Shown here piece by piece: positions 53,500 to 62,914 of a DNA stretch of 64,000 nucleotides. Made by a program: the position numbers and the translations under genes. The notes beneath the pieces were generated by a model. The model was not told the DNA's origin. It was given only the letters and a program-made list of their open reading frames with translations, and did not search any database. The stretch's first letter is position 1; each line of letters starts with the position of its first letter. This DNA is from an uncultured Clostridia bacterium (GTDB lineage: Bacteria > Bacillota > Clostridia > Oscillospirales > Oscillospiraceae). The DNA is taken from positions 1 to 64,000 of the forward strand of contig CAMNQX010000005.1 of the NCBI GenBank assembly GCA_946550725.1, read 5' to 3'.

Positions 53500-54294
53500 A
53501 TGGAACTGAAGGACACCCAAGCCGCTCTGGAGGCCATTTTGTTCGCCGCCGGGGAGCCTGTGGGGGTGGAACGGCTGTGCCTCACCCTGGAGCTGGACCG
53601 GGAGACAGTGGACGAGCTGTGCTCCCACCTGGCCGACCAATACAGCTACGAGCGCCGGGGGCTGCGGGTCCTCAAGCTGGACAACGCCTGGCAGATGGCC
53701 TCCGCCCCGGAATACGCCGATATCATCCGCCAGACCTTTGAGAGCCGCAAGCCCGCCAAGCTCTCTCAGCCCGCTTTGGAGGTCCTCTCCATCATCGCCT
53801 ACTTCCAGCCCACCACCCGGGCCTATGTGGACCAGGTCCGTGGGGTGGACAGCTCGTACACCGTGGGTCTGCTGCTGGAGCGGGAGCTGATCGAGGAGTG
53901 TGGGCGGCTGGCTGTGCCGGGACGGCCCATCCTCTACCGCACCACCAGAAACTTCCTGCGCTCCTTCAGCCTGTCCTCCCTGGACGAGCTGCCCGAGCTG
54001 CCAAACTCCACCGCCGAGGACGGCCAGCTCACTCTGGAGCTGCAGGCCAACATTGAAAAGCTCCGCGCCCAGGAGGAGATGGCCAACGTCTCCGACGACG
54101 AGCTGTTGGAGGCCGCGGCGAAGCTGGCTGCGGAGGAGGCCGCCCAGGCCCTCTCTCCGGACGAGTTCCCGCCCCAGGACGACCCGGAGCCGTCTGAGGC
54201 ACCACCGGAGGACGACCCGGCAGAGGTCGATGCGCCTCCCGCCGATGAGCCTGACGCGCCGCCCTCTGACCCCGAAGGACGGGACGGCCTATGA
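53500..54294 (+). CDS. scpB: Segregation and condensation protein B
   Basis: 264 aa from ATG 53500 (AAAGGAGGCGAACGCC upstream); the track ORF starts inside scpA. Tandem winged helices: QAALEAILFAAGEPVGVERL, then KPAKLSQPALEVLSIIAYFQPTTRAYVDQVRGVDSSYTVGLLLERELIEECGRL. The last 80 residues are an unusually long acidic Pro/Glu/Asp-rich tail. Partners with ScpA and SMC in chromosome organisation. Confidence 0.93.
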   Translation: MELKDTQAALEAILFAAGEPVGVERLCLTLELDRETVDELCSHLADQYSYERRGLRVLKLDNAWQMASAPEYADIIRQTFESRKPAKLSQPALEVLSIIAYFQPTTRAYVDQVRGVDSSYTVGLLLERELIEECGRLAVPGRPILYRTTRNFLRSFSLSSLDELPELPNSTAEDGQLTLELQANIEKLRAQEEMANVSDDELLEAAAKLAAEEAAQALSPDEFPPQDDPEPSEAPPEDDPAEVDAPPADEPDAPPSDPEGRDGL

Positions 54295-54896
54295 TCCCTC
54301 TCCTCATCGTCCTTCTGGCGCTGCTGCTGATCGCCCTGCTGCCCCTGGGTGGGCGGGTGCGGTACAACGAGGATGGTCTTTTCGCCGCCTTGCAGGTCGG
54401 CCCCGTTTCCATCCCTCTGTTCCCTCCTAAGGAGGAAAAGCCCCCCAAGGAGAAAAAGCCCAAACAGGACAAGCCCAAGCAGGCGGACGACCACCCCAAG
54501 CGGGGCGGACCGCTGGCGCTGGTGAAGAGCTGTCTCCCCCTGGTCAAGCCCACGCTGGAGGGCGTCCGCAGGCGGCTGACCATCGACCGGCTGGAGCTGC
54601 ACGTGGTCTGGGCCGCTCCCGACCCTGCCGACGCGGCCATGGGCTACGGCGCGGCCAACGCCGCTCTGGGCGTGATCTGGCCTATCCTGTGGCAGAGCTT
54701 CAAAATTCGCAAGCACTCTGTGGGCATCGACGTGGACTTTGACGCCAACCAGCCGACCCTCTATGCCGAAGCTCTGCTGACCATGACGGTGTTCCAGGTC
54801 CTGACTCTGGCCCTCCCCCTGCTGTTCAAATTTTTGAAGATATACCGCGCTGTCAACGCCGCTCCCGAAGGCGAAACTGTGAAGAAAGAGGCGTAA
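54291..54896 (+). CDS. DUF2953 membrane-anchored protein
   Basis: 201 aa; start overlaps the scpB stop (ATGA). N-terminal hydrophobic helix (IPLLIVLLALLLIALLPLGG), a Lys/Pro-rich stretch (EEKPPKEKKPKQDKPKQ), then LTIDRLELHVVWAAPDPADAAMGYGAANAALGVIWPIL, matching the DUF2953 pattern of sporulation-associated Firmicutes. Directly precedes gerW, its usual neighbour. Role unclear. Confidence 0.8.
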   Translation: MIPLLIVLLALLLIALLPLGGRVRYNEDGLFAALQVGPVSIPLFPPKEEKPPKEKKPKQDKPKQADDHPKRGGPLALVKSCLPLVKPTLEGVRRRLTIDRLELHVVWAAPDPADAAMGYGAANAALGVIWPILWQSFKIRKHSVGIDVDFDANQPTLYAEALLTMTVFQVLTLALPLLFKFLKIYRAVNAAPEGETVKKEA

Positions 54897-54900
54897 CATC

Positions 54901-55320
54901 ATGGCTGAACAAGAAAAAGCTCCCAATTCCACCCCCATCGACTCCCTGATGACCACCACTCTGGCAAAGCTGAAGGACATGGTGGACGTGGACGTGATCG
55001 TGGGCAAGCCCATTGAGACCCCCGACGGCACCACGCTGATCCCCGTTTCCCGCCTGTCCATGGGCTTCGGCTCCGGCGGCAGCGACTTCGCCGGGAAGAA
55101 TCACAAGGACAACACCCCTTACCACTTCGGCGGCGGCTCCGGCGCCGGGGTGAAGGTGGACCCGGTGGCCTTTCTCATCATCAAGGACGGCTCGGTGCGC
55201 CTTCTGCCCATCGGCATCCCCGCCATCTCCCCCGCCGGACGCGCCGTGGAGATGGTGCCCCAGCTGGTGGACAAGATCACCGACTATTTGGACCGCCAAA
55301 AGGATAAAACCGGCCTCTAA
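54901..55320 (+). CDS. gerW: GerW/YtfJ-family sporulation protein
   Basis: 139 aa. IDSLMTTTLAKLKDMVDVDVIVGKPIETPDGTTLIPVSRLSMGFGSGGSDF, a Gly-rich linker, then VDPVAFLIIKDGSVRLLPIG, diagnostic of the YtfJ family needed for germination in Bacillus. Supports a spore-forming host. Follows DUF2953 by 4 bp. Confidence 0.92.
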   Translation: MAEQEKAPNSTPIDSLMTTTLAKLKDMVDVDVIVGKPIETPDGTTLIPVSRLSMGFGSGGSDFAGKNHKDNTPYHFGGGSGAGVKVDPVAFLIIKDGSVRLLPIGIPAISPAGRAVEMVPQLVDKITDYLDRQKDKTGL

Positions 55321-55361
55321 GCCCATACTAAGGTCACTCTGTTCCCGCGAGGTGACCTTAT

Positions 55362-56540
55362 ATGCGCCCCTTTCCCCGCAAATTTACCGCTTTTTCCTGT
55401 GTTTGTGCCCTTTTATGCCTGCTGTCCGCCCCGGCCCGCGCCCTTGAGACCTCCGCCGCCAGCGCGGTGGTGATGGACGCCGGGTCGGGTCGTGTCATCT
55501 ATTCCCACAATCCCAACGAGGAACGCTCCATCGCCTCCATCACCAAGCTGATGACCGCTCTGGTGGCGGTGGAGCACACCGACGACCTGGACGAGACCGT
55601 CACCGTCTCCCCTCTGGCCGCCGGGACCGAGGGGTCATCCATGTATCTGGCCGCCAACGAACAGCTTCCCCTGCGCCACCTTCTTTACGGTCTTTTGCTC
55701 CGCTCGGGCAACGACGCCGCGGTGGCCATCGCCATCCACTGCGCCGGGGACGTGGAGACCTTCGCGGGGTGGATGAACGACAAGGCCGCTGAGCTGGGCC
55801 TTCAGCACTCCCACTTCGCCAACCCCAACGGGCTGGAGGCGGAGGGGCACTACTCCTCCGCCTACGACATGGCCCTTATCGCCAAGGCCGTGCTGGAACA
55901 GCCCACCCTGGCGGAGATCGTGGCAACCAAGTCTATCACCCTGGGAGAGCGGTACATGGAGAACCACAACAAGCTCCTGAGCCGCTACGAGGGCTGCATC
56001 GGCCTCAAGACCGGCTACACCAAGGCGGCGGGCCGCACTCTGGTGTCTGCCGCCCAGCGTATGGGCACCACCTTCATCGCCGTCACCCTCTGCGACCCCA
56101 ACGACTGGGACGACCATGTGGCCCTGCTGGACGACGCCTTTTCCAAGTACCACTCCCACCTTCTGGCCCGGAGCGGCAAGGCGCTGGCCACCGTGGCGGT
56201 GGAGGGGAGCCTTGCCCATTCCGTCAGCGTGGTCACCGCTTCTGAGGTGCGCTATCCCCTGTCTGACGGCGAGACCCCCTCTGTCCGCATCCGCCTACCC
56301 GCCCGCCTCAAGGCCCCGGTCCGCCAGGGGGAGGTGGTGGGCGCGCTGGTCTACTTTCTCAACGGGGAGGAGATCGGCCGCACCGACCTGATCGCCGCCG
56401 CCTCCGCCCCCCGCAACGCCCCCGCCGTCTTGGAGGGCCGCTTCGGCCTCTTCCGCCCCGCAGGGGTGGATACCCTGTCCGCCGGCCTTCCCTACTGGCG
56501 GGGGCCTCTGTCCCGCCAGAGCATATTTTTGGCCGTATAA
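55362..56540 (+). CDS. dacF: D-alanyl-D-alanine carboxypeptidase, DacF-type
   Basis: 392 aa secreted penicillin-binding protein. Signal peptide FTAFSCVCALLCLLSAPARA; SxxK in SIASITKLMTALV (about 56), SGN in LRSGNDAAVAIAIH and KTGYTKAAGRT (KTG). A C-terminal beta domain follows. Trims peptidoglycan pentapeptides; DacF forms act in sporulation. An 8-bp inverted repeat AAGGTCAC/GTGACCTT just upstream covers the ribosome site. Confidence 0.92.
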   Translation: MRPFPRKFTAFSCVCALLCLLSAPARALETSAASAVVMDAGSGRVIYSHNPNEERSIASITKLMTALVAVEHTDDLDETVTVSPLAAGTEGSSMYLAANEQLPLRHLLYGLLLRSGNDAAVAIAIHCAGDVETFAGWMNDKAAELGLQHSHFANPNGLEAEGHYSSAYDMALIAKAVLEQPTLAEIVATKSITLGERYMENHNKLLSRYEGCIGLKTGYTKAAGRTLVSAAQRMGTTFIAVTLCDPNDWDDHVALLDDAFSKYHSHLLARSGKALATVAVEGSLAHSVSVVTASEVRYPLSDGETPSVRIRLPARLKAPVRQGEVVGALVYFLNGEEIGRTDLIAAASAPRNAPAVLEGRFGLFRPAGVDTLSAGLPYWRGPLSRQSIFLAV

Positions 56541-56562
56541 CCCCACCAAGGAGATGACCCCT

Positions 56563-57261
56563 ATGGAAGAACGCCTTCAAAAGCTCCTCTCCGCCGCCGG
56601 CGTCTGCTCCCGGCGGCAGGGGGAGGAATACCTCTCCGCCGGGCGGGTCACGGTCAACGGCCAAGTCGCCCGCCTGGGGGACAAGGCCGACCGGTCGCGG
56701 GATATCGTGGCCCTGGACGGCGTCCCCCTGCGCCCCGTGGCGCGGCATACATACTTGATGCTCCACAAGCCCGCGGGCTATGTCACCACCCTCTCCGACG
56801 AGAAGGGGCGCAGGACCGTGGCCGATCTGGTGGCGGACTGCGGCGTTCGCGTTTGGCCGGTGGGACGGCTGGACTACGACTCCGAGGGACTTCTCCTGCT
56901 CACCGACGACGGCGACCTCACCCATCTCCTCACCCACCCCAGCCATGAGATCGAAAAGGAGTACCACGTCACCGTGGCCGGGGACGTGGAACAGGCGCTG
57001 CCCATCCTCCGCGGTCCCATGGAGCTGGACGGCCAACCCCTTGCCCCCGCCCAGGTGGAGGTTTTGGGTCCCCACCGCCTGCAGGTCGTCATCCACCAGG
57101 GGAAGAACCGCCAGGTGCGGCGGATGTGCGCCCTGGCCGGACTGGAGGTCAAGCGCCTGGTGCGGGTGCGGGAGGGAGACCTTCTGCTGGGCAGCCTTCC
57201 CGCCGGGAAGTGGCGGCGGCTCACTGTGGAAGAAGTAACCAATTTGCGCCTTGCAAGATAG
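56563..57261 (+). CDS. rluB: RluB/RsuA-family rRNA pseudouridine synthase
   Basis: 232 aa from ATG 56563, 9 bp after AAGGAG; the track ATG at 56554 abuts that site. N-terminal S4 domain (MEERLQKLLSAAGVCSRRQGEEYLSAGRVTVNGQVA). Catalytic Asp in GRLDYDSEGLLLLTDDGDL; then KEYHVTVAGD and GKNRQVRRMCALAGLEVKRLVRVREG. Isomerises a 23S (or 16S) uridine. Confidence 0.92.
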   Translation: MEERLQKLLSAAGVCSRRQGEEYLSAGRVTVNGQVARLGDKADRSRDIVALDGVPLRPVARHTYLMLHKPAGYVTTLSDEKGRRTVADLVADCGVRVWPVGRLDYDSEGLLLLTDDGDLTHLLTHPSHEIEKEYHVTVAGDVEQALPILRGPMELDGQPLAPAQVEVLGPHRLQVVIHQGKNRQVRRMCALAGLEVKRLVRVREGDLLLGSLPAGKWRRLTVEEVTNLRLAR

Positions 57262-57284
57262 TGCATTTTTTCTTGCAAAAACAC

Positions 57285-57313
57285 TTGTCTTTTCCCCAGC
57301 GTTGGGGTATGAT
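57285..57313 (+). promoter_or_regulatory. Sigma-A promoter with palindrome in its spacer
   Basis: TTGTCT-17-TATGAT. The spacer contains CCCCA-GCGT-TGGGG, a perfect 5-bp inverted repeat that could be an operator for the RpiR-type regulator it drives. Confidence 0.65.
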
Positions 57314-57363
57314 TAGGAGCGACGATTTTTTTCGGCCTTCGGGCCGTTACGGAGGTTTTACCC

Positions 57364-58236
57364 ATGAACCGTGATATTTTATCCAATATCCAGGCACAAA
57401 TGCCCACCTTTTCTAAGGGGCAGAAGCTCATCGCCAACTTTATTTTAAGCTCCTACGACAAGGCCGCCTTCATGACCGCCAGCCGCCTGGGCAAAACGGT
57501 GAAGGTCAGCGAATCCACCGTGGTCCGCTTCGCCGCGGAGCTGGGCTATGACGGCTACCCCGCCATGCAGCGCACCCTGCAGGAGATGATCCGCAACAAG
57601 CTCACCTCGGTGCAGCGCATCGAGGTCTCCGACGATCGCATCGGCAACCACGACATCCTCTCCATGGTCATGCAGTCGGATATGGACAAGGTCCGATCGA
57701 CATTGGAGCAGATCGACCGGGAGGCCTTTGACGGCGCGGTGAGCGATATTGTCGCCGCCAAGCGCATTTATATTCTTGGGGTGCGCTCCGCGCGGGCGAT
57801 CTCCACCTTCCTGGCCTTCTACTTCAACCTGATCTTTGAAAACGTCACCCATGTGGCCGCCTCCTCCGCCAGCGAAGTCTTTGAGCAGCTGCTGCGGGTG
57901 GGACCGGACGACGTGGTCATCGGGGTCAGCTTCCCCCGGTACTCCAAGCGCACAGTGGCGGCCATGTCCTTTGCCCACGACCGGGGGGCGCGGGTCATCG
58001 CCATCACCGACTCGGAGACCTCCCCCCTGGCGGAGACCGCCGACCGGATACTCATGGCAAAGAGCGACATGGTCTCCTTCGTGGATTCTCTGGTGGCGCC
58101 GCTGAGTTTGGTCAACGCCCTCATCGTGGCCATCAGCCGGGTGAAAAAGCAGGATATCTCCAAGTCTCTGGGTGAGCTGGAGCATATCTGGGCGGAGTAT
58201 GAGGTCTACGAGACCGTGGAGGATCAAAACGCTTGA
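57364..58236 (+). CDS. RpiR/MurR-family transcriptional regulator
   Basis: 290 aa. N-terminal HTH_6 (FSKGQKLIANFILSSYDKAAFMTASRLGKTVKVSESTVVRFAAELGYDGYPAMQRTLQEM). C-terminal SIS sugar-phosphate domain (AKRIYILGVRSARAISTFLAFYFNLIF; DDVVIGVSFPRYSKRTVAAMSFAHDRGARVIAITDSETSPLA). Probably senses a phosphosugar; target unknown. It may bind the palindrome in its own promoter. Stop overlaps the next gene. Confidence 0.9.
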   Translation: MNRDILSNIQAQMPTFSKGQKLIANFILSSYDKAAFMTASRLGKTVKVSESTVVRFAAELGYDGYPAMQRTLQEMIRNKLTSVQRIEVSDDRIGNHDILSMVMQSDMDKVRSTLEQIDREAFDGAVSDIVAAKRIYILGVRSARAISTFLAFYFNLIFENVTHVAASSASEVFEQLLRVGPDDVVIGVSFPRYSKRTVAAMSFAHDRGARVIAITDSETSPLAETADRILMAKSDMVSFVDSLVAPLSLVNALIVAISRVKKQDISKSLGELEHIWAEYEVYETVEDQNA

Positions 58237-59486
58237 AAACCGGCAGCGTAGTGGTGGTGGGCGGCGGCGCGGCGGGGATGCTGGCGGCATTGACTGCGCG
58301 GCAGGCCGGGTGTGACGTTACCCTGCTGGAGCGCAACCCCAAGCTGGGCCGTAAGCTTTACATCACCGGAAAGGGCCGCTGCAACCTCACCAACCACTGC
58401 ACCGTAGAGGAGGCCCTGGCCCACATCCCCCGCAACGGCAAATTCCTGTTCAGCGCCATGTCCGCCTTCCCCCCCTCCGCCACCGAGGCGCTGTTTGAGG
58501 GGCTGGGCGTTCCCTTAAAGGTGGAGCGGGGCAACCGGGTGTTTCCCGTGTCCGACAAATCCAGCGATATCATCGACGCGCTGTTTACCGCCCTGCGCCG
58601 GGCGGGTGTGTCCATCGTGGAGGGCCGTGCCGCCGCCTTGGAATACAAAGGCGGGCGGGTGGCGGCGGTCAAGGCCGACGTGGGCCGCTTCCCCGCCGAG
58701 GCGGTCATCTTAGCCACCGGCGGCCTGTCCTACCCCGCCACCGGCTCCACCGGGGACGGCTACGCCCTGGCCCAAAGTGCGGGGCACACCATCGTGGAGC
58801 CTTGCAGCTCCCTGATCCCGCTGGTGGCGGAGGGCTGCGCCCCTTTGCAGGGGCTGTCCCTGAAAAACGTCACCCTGTCCGTCACAGGGAAAAAGCCAAA
58901 GCCCTTATATAAGGAGCAGGGAGAGCTTCTCTTCACCCACTTCGGCCTCTCCGGGCCGCTGGTGCTGTCCGCCTCCACCCATCTGCGTCACTATGACCGC
59001 GAGGCGTACACCGCCCACATCGACCTGAAACCCGCTTTGACCTGCGAGCAGCTGGAGGCCCGGATGGTGCGGGACTTGGAGGAATACGCCAACCGTGACC
59101 TGTCCAATTACATCCTCACCCTGGTCCCTCACCTGCTCGGCCCGGTGATCTTAGAGCGGGCCGGAGTGGATGGTGGCACCAAGCTCCACTCCCTCACCCG
59201 GGAGGCGCGGCGTGCAATCACCCTGACGCTGAAGGACCTGTCCTTCCTCATTACAGGCCCCCGTCCGGTGGAGGAGGCCATTGTCACCACCGGCGGAGTG
59301 AACGTGAAGGAGATCGACCCCAAGACCATGGCCTCCAAGCTGTGTCCGGGGCTGTACCTGGCCGGAGAGCTGCTGGACGTGGACGGCTACACCGGGGGGT
59401 TCAATCTGCAGATCGCCTGGTGCACAGGCAGGGCGGCGGGAGTTGCCGCCGCGCAATATGCGTCCGAAGGAGGAAACGACCTATGA
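58233..59486 (+). CDS. HI0933/YhiN-family FAD-dependent oxidoreductase
   Basis: 417 aa from a TTG overlapping the RpiR-gene stop, GGAGG 10 bp upstream. FAD/NAD-binding GSVVVVGGGAAGMLAALTARQAG, then NPKLGRKLYITGKGRCNLTN, a family signature, ATGGLSYPATGSTGDGYALA and TTGGVNVKEIDPKTMASKL..GLYLAGELLDVDGYTGGFNLQIAW. Function of the family is not settled. Confidence 0.9.
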   Translation: MKTGSVVVVGGGAAGMLAALTARQAGCDVTLLERNPKLGRKLYITGKGRCNLTNHCTVEEALAHIPRNGKFLFSAMSAFPPSATEALFEGLGVPLKVERGNRVFPVSDKSSDIIDALFTALRRAGVSIVEGRAAALEYKGGRVAAVKADVGRFPAEAVILATGGLSYPATGSTGDGYALAQSAGHTIVEPCSSLIPLVAEGCAPLQGLSLKNVTLSVTGKKPKPLYKEQGELLFTHFGLSGPLVLSASTHLRHYDREAYTAHIDLKPALTCEQLEARMVRDLEEYANRDLSNYILTLVPHLLGPVILERAGVDGGTKLHSLTREARRAITLTLKDLSFLITGPRPVEEAIVTTGGVNVKEIDPKTMASKLCPGLYLAGELLDVDGYTGGFNLQIAWCTGRAAGVAAAQYASEGGNDL

Positions 59487-60163
59487 CCCACTGCGCCATC
59501 GCCATCGACGGCCCCTCCGGAGCCGGAAAATCCACTCTGGCAAAAGCCGCCGCCAAAGAGCTGGGCTTTCTCTATGTGGACACGGGAGCCATCTACCGCA
59601 CCGTGGGCCTGGCGGCCCTCCGCCGGGACCTCTCCCCCTCCGACGAGACCGCCGTTCCCGCCATGCTCCCGGAGCTGGTCATCACCGCCGGGTATGGCCC
59701 GGACGGCCTGCAGCATATGTATCTCCAGGGGGAGGACGTGACCGAGGCCATCCGCCAGCACGCCGTCTCCGACGCCGCCAGCCGGGTGTCCGCCATTCCC
59801 GCCGTGCGGGACTATCTCCTGGAAATGCAGCGCCGCTTTGCCGCAGAGCACGACGTGGTCATGGACGGCCGGGATATCGGCACGGTGGTGCTGCCCGACG
59901 CCCAGGTGAAGATCTTCCTCACCGCCGCGCCGGAGGCCCGCGCCCGCCGCCGCTATGATGAGCTGCTGGCCCGGGGCCAGGAGGCGGACTTTGAGACTAT
60001 CTTGGCGGATGTGAAGGCCCGGGATCACCGGGATACCCACCGCGCCGCCGCCCCGCTTCGTCAGGCCCCCGACGCCGTGCTGCTGGACACCACCCAGCTT
60101 GACCTGGAGGGCAGTCTGGCACGGCTACTATCCATTATCAAGGAGCAGCTGCCCCATGAATAA
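59483..60163 (+). CDS. cmk: Cytidylate kinase
   Basis: 226 aa from ATG 59483 (GGAGGAAACGACC upstream); the track start is within the previous gene. P-loop IDGPSGAGKSTLAKAAAKELGFLYVDTGAIYRTV, then MDGRDIGTVVLPDAQVKIFLTA and RDHRDTHRAAAPLRQAPDAVLLDTT. Phosphorylates CMP/dCMP. Clustered with plsC and ispH, a common clostridial order. Confidence 0.95.
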   Translation: MTHCAIAIDGPSGAGKSTLAKAAAKELGFLYVDTGAIYRTVGLAALRRDLSPSDETAVPAMLPELVITAGYGPDGLQHMYLQGEDVTEAIRQHAVSDAASRVSAIPAVRDYLLEMQRRFAAEHDVVMDGRDIGTVVLPDAQVKIFLTAAPEARARRRYDELLARGQEADFETILADVKARDHRDTHRAAAPLRQAPDAVLLDTTQLDLEGSLARLLSIIKEQLPHE

Positions 60164-60761
60164 ATTCTGGTTCCACTTTTTTTACATTGTTGTCTGGCCT
60201 ATTTTCCACCTGCTCTTTCCCTCCAAGGTCGTGGGACGGGAGAAGGTCCCTGCCGCTCCCGTCCTCCTGTGCTCCAACCACACCCACTTCACCGACCCCA
60301 TCTACATCCTCTACGCCATGAGGCGCAAGGAGGCCCCCGCCATTATGGCCAAGGCGGAGCTGCTGCGCATCCCCGTGCTGGGGTGGATCCTGAAGCAGAT
60401 GGGCGTCTTTGGAGTGGACCGGGGAAAGTCCGACGTAAAAGCGGTGAAAACCGCCATCAAGTCCCTGAAAGACGGCAAAAACCTTCTGGTGTTCCCCGAG
60501 GGCACCCGGGTGAAGGAGGAGGACAGCGCCGAGGCCAAGACCGGCGCGGCCATGCTGGCCCTGCGCACGGGCGTGCCCCTCGTCCCCATCTGGATGCCGG
60601 CGAAAAAGAAGCTGTTCCGCCGCACCCCCGTGGTGTTCGGGGAGGCGTACTACCCAGAGGGTGCAGAAGGCACACGTCCTACTCCGGAGGACTACCGCCG
60701 GGTGGCGGACGATCTGATGGCGCGCGTCAAGGCCCTGGGGGAGCAGTACCATGGAAATTAA
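60156..60761 (+). CDS. plsC: 1-acyl-sn-glycerol-3-phosphate acyltransferase
   Basis: 201 aa from ATG 60156 (AAGGAGCAGC upstream). Hydrophobic N-terminus FWFHFFYIVVWPIFHLLF; acyltransferase HxxxxD in CSNHTHFTDPIYIL; VFPEGTRVKEED motif III; LVPIWMP. Membrane phospholipid synthesis. Overlaps cmk and ispH-S1 ends. Confidence 0.92.
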   Translation: MNKFWFHFFYIVVWPIFHLLFPSKVVGREKVPAAPVLLCSNHTHFTDPIYILYAMRRKEAPAIMAKAELLRIPVLGWILKQMGVFGVDRGKSDVKAVKTAIKSLKDGKNLLVFPEGTRVKEEDSAEAKTGAAMLALRTGVPLVPIWMPAKKKLFRRTPVVFGEAYYPEGAEGTRPTPEDYRRVADDLMARVKALGEQYHGN

Positions 60762-62829
60762 GCTGGCGAAAACCGCCGGGTTCTGCTACGGCGTGCGCCG
60801 GGCGGTGGAGTTGGCGGAGCGGCTGGCGGGCAGCGGCAAGCCCTGCGCCATGCTGGGCAGCATCATCCACAACGACCATGTGATCCAGCGCCTGAAGGCT
60901 CAGGGGATGGCGGTCTGCGCCTCCATGGACGAGCTGCCCCCCAGCTGCGCCGTCCTGCTCCGCTCCCACGGCGAGCCAAAGGCCGTCCACGACGCGCTGA
61001 AAGCAGGCGGCTGGGAGGTGGTGGATGCCGCCTGTCCCAACGTCACGCGCATCCACGACCTGGTGCGCCAGGCGGAGGAGGAGGGGCGCATCCCCCTTAT
61101 CGTGGGCGATCCGGGCCATCCCGAGGTCCAGGCCATCGCCGGTTGGTGTCAAGCCCCCGTGGTGGCGGACGGCCTAAACGGTCTGAAACAATGGCTTTTG
61201 GCGGACGAAAACCGCCGGGAGCTGCCCCTCACCATGGTCTCTCAGACCACCGCCCACTCGCTGACTTGGAAATCCTGCGTGGAATTTGCAAAAAAAGTGT
61301 GTACAAACTTGAAAATCTTTGATACAATATGTAATGCTACCTATGCCCGACAGGAGGAAGCTCTGGCCCTGGCGGAGGAGTGCGGCGCCATGATCGTCAT
61401 CGGCGACCCCAAAAGCTCCAACACCGCAAGGCTGGCGGAACTTTGCAGGGCGCGGTGCGTCAAAGTGGTATGTATTACCGGCGCATCGGAATTGGACAAG
61501 GCTCAATTCACAGAGCTTGCCAAGGTCGGCATCACCGCGGGCGCCTCAACGCCCGGGTGGATAATAAAGGAGGTCTATGACATCATGAGCGACGAAAACA
61601 ACTTTGAGATCGAGGAATCCTTTGCTGAAATGCTGGAGAAGTCGATCAAAACTTTGCATACAGGAGAGAAGGTCACCGGTATCGTAACTGGGCTAACCCC
61701 CACCGAAGTCCAGGTAGACCTGGGCACCAAGCACGCGTGCTACATTCCCCTGAATGAGCTGACCGACGACCCCAACGCCAAGGTGGAGGACCTGGTAAAG
61801 GTCAACGACGAGATCGAGTGCTTTGTGGTCCGGGTCAACGACCAGGAGGGCGTTGTCACCCTGTCCAAGAAGCGTCTGGACAGCGTGAAGAGCTGGGACG
61901 ACATCGAGGCCGCCGAGGAGGATCACTCCATCCTTGAGGGCGTCATCACTGAGGAGAACAAGGGCGGCATCGTGGCCAGCGTCCGCGGCGTGCGCGTCTT
62001 TATCCCCGCCTCCCAGTCCGGCCTGCCCCGGGGCGCCGACCTGGCTTCCATGCTCAAGCAGAAGGTCCGCCTCCGCATCACCGAGGTCAACCGTTCCCGC
62101 CGCCGCGTGGTGGGTTCCATCCGCGCCGTGGAGCGCGAGGAGCGCGACGCCAAGGCCGCTGAGGTCTGGGAGTCCATCGAGGTGGGCAAGGTCTACCAGG
62201 GCACCGTCAAGTCTCTGGTGAGCTACGGCGCGTTTGTGGACATCGGCGGCGTGGACGGCATGGTCCATATCTCCGAGCTGAGCTGGTCCCGCATCAAGCA
62301 TCCCTCCGAGGTCGTCAACGTGGGTGACCCCGTCACCGTTTACGTCCTCTCCTTCGACAAGGAGAAGCACAAGATCTCCCTGGGCATGAAGGACCGCAGC
62401 CAGGATCCCTGGGCGCTGTTCAACGAGAAGTATGCCGTAGGCAGCGTCCTCACCGCCAAGGTGGTCAAGCTCATGACCTTCGGCGCCTTCGCCGAGGTCC
62501 TGCCCGGCGTGGACGGCCTGATCCATATTTCCCAGCTCTCCGACCACCGGGTGGAGAAGCCCGAGGACGTGGTGAAGGAGGGCCAGGAGGTCACCGTCAT
62601 GATCACCGCCATCGATCAGGAGAACAAGAAGATTTCCCTGTCCATCCGCGCGCTCATGGAGGAGGCCCAGGCCGCCAAGGCTGCGGAGGCCGCCGAGCCT
62701 GACGAGGTGGTCGCCACCAGCGACAGCGAAGCCACCACCGTGGCCCCCGCTTTTGTGGAGGAGGCCGAGGCGCCCGCCGCTGAGGAGGCTCCTACCGAGG
62801 AGGCCGCTCCCGCGCCCGAGGCGGAGTAA
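60751..62829 (+). CDS. ispH: Bifunctional IspH - ribosomal S1-type protein
   Basis: 692 aa. Residues 1-280: IspH, the 4Fe-4S enzyme making IPP/DMAPP, with Cys in [15 protein letters not shown] (about 13), [11 protein letters not shown] (about 97) and [10 protein letters not shown] (about 194), plus [14 protein letters not shown]. From about 300 on: four S1 RNA-binding repeats ([103 protein letters not shown]), then an acidic Ala/Glu tail. This fusion is well known in Clostridia. Confidence 0.95.
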   Translation: MEIKLAKTAGFCYGVRRAVELAERLAGSGKPCAMLGSIIHNDHVIQRLKAQGMAVCASMDELPPSCAVLLRSHGEPKAVHDALKAGGWEVVDAACPNVTRIHDLVRQAEEEGRIPLIVGDPGHPEVQAIAGWCQAPVVADGLNGLKQWLLADENRRELPLTMVSQTTAHSLTWKSCVEFAKKVCTNLKIFDTICNATYARQEEALALAEECGAMIVIGDPKSSNTARLAELCRARCVKVVCITGASELDKAQFTELAKVGITAGASTPGWIIKEVYDIMSDENNFEIEESFAEMLEKSIKTLHTGEKVTGIVTGLTPTEVQVDLGTKHACYIPLNELTDDPNAKVEDLVKVNDEIECFVVRVNDQEGVVTLSKKRLDSVKSWDDIEAAEEDHSILEGVITEENKGGIVASVRGVRVFIPASQSGLPRGADLASMLKQKVRLRITEVNRSRRRVVGSIRAVEREERDAKAAEVWESIEVGKVYQGTVKSLVSYGAFVDIGGVDGMVHISELSWSRIKHPSEVVNVGDPVTVYVLSFDKEKHKISLGMKDRSQDPWALFNEKYAVGSVLTAKVVKLMTFGAFAEVLPGVDGLIHISQLSDHRVEKPEDVVKEGQEVTVMITAIDQENKKISLSIRALMEEAQAAKAAEAAEPDEVVATSDSEATTVAPAFVEEAEAPAAEEAPTEEAAPAPEAE

Positions 62830-62866
62830 TTCCCCATTTACCAAAGCTCGTTTGAGAATGGGCACG

Positions 62867-62903
62867 CCCGTGCCGGGCGTGCCCATTCTTTTCGCGTAAA
62901 GGA
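62867..62903 (+). terminator. Terminator after ispH-S1
   Basis: AATGGGCACGCCC-GTGCC-GGGCGTGCCCATT is a perfect 13-bp stem followed by CTTTTC. Confidence 0.85.
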
Positions 62904-62914
62904 GGCCGCGTCCC

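Noticed and set aside
60751-62829. IspH-S1 fusion as a novel protein
   Set aside because: This fusion is an established clostridial arrangement, so it is annotated but not listed as a finding.
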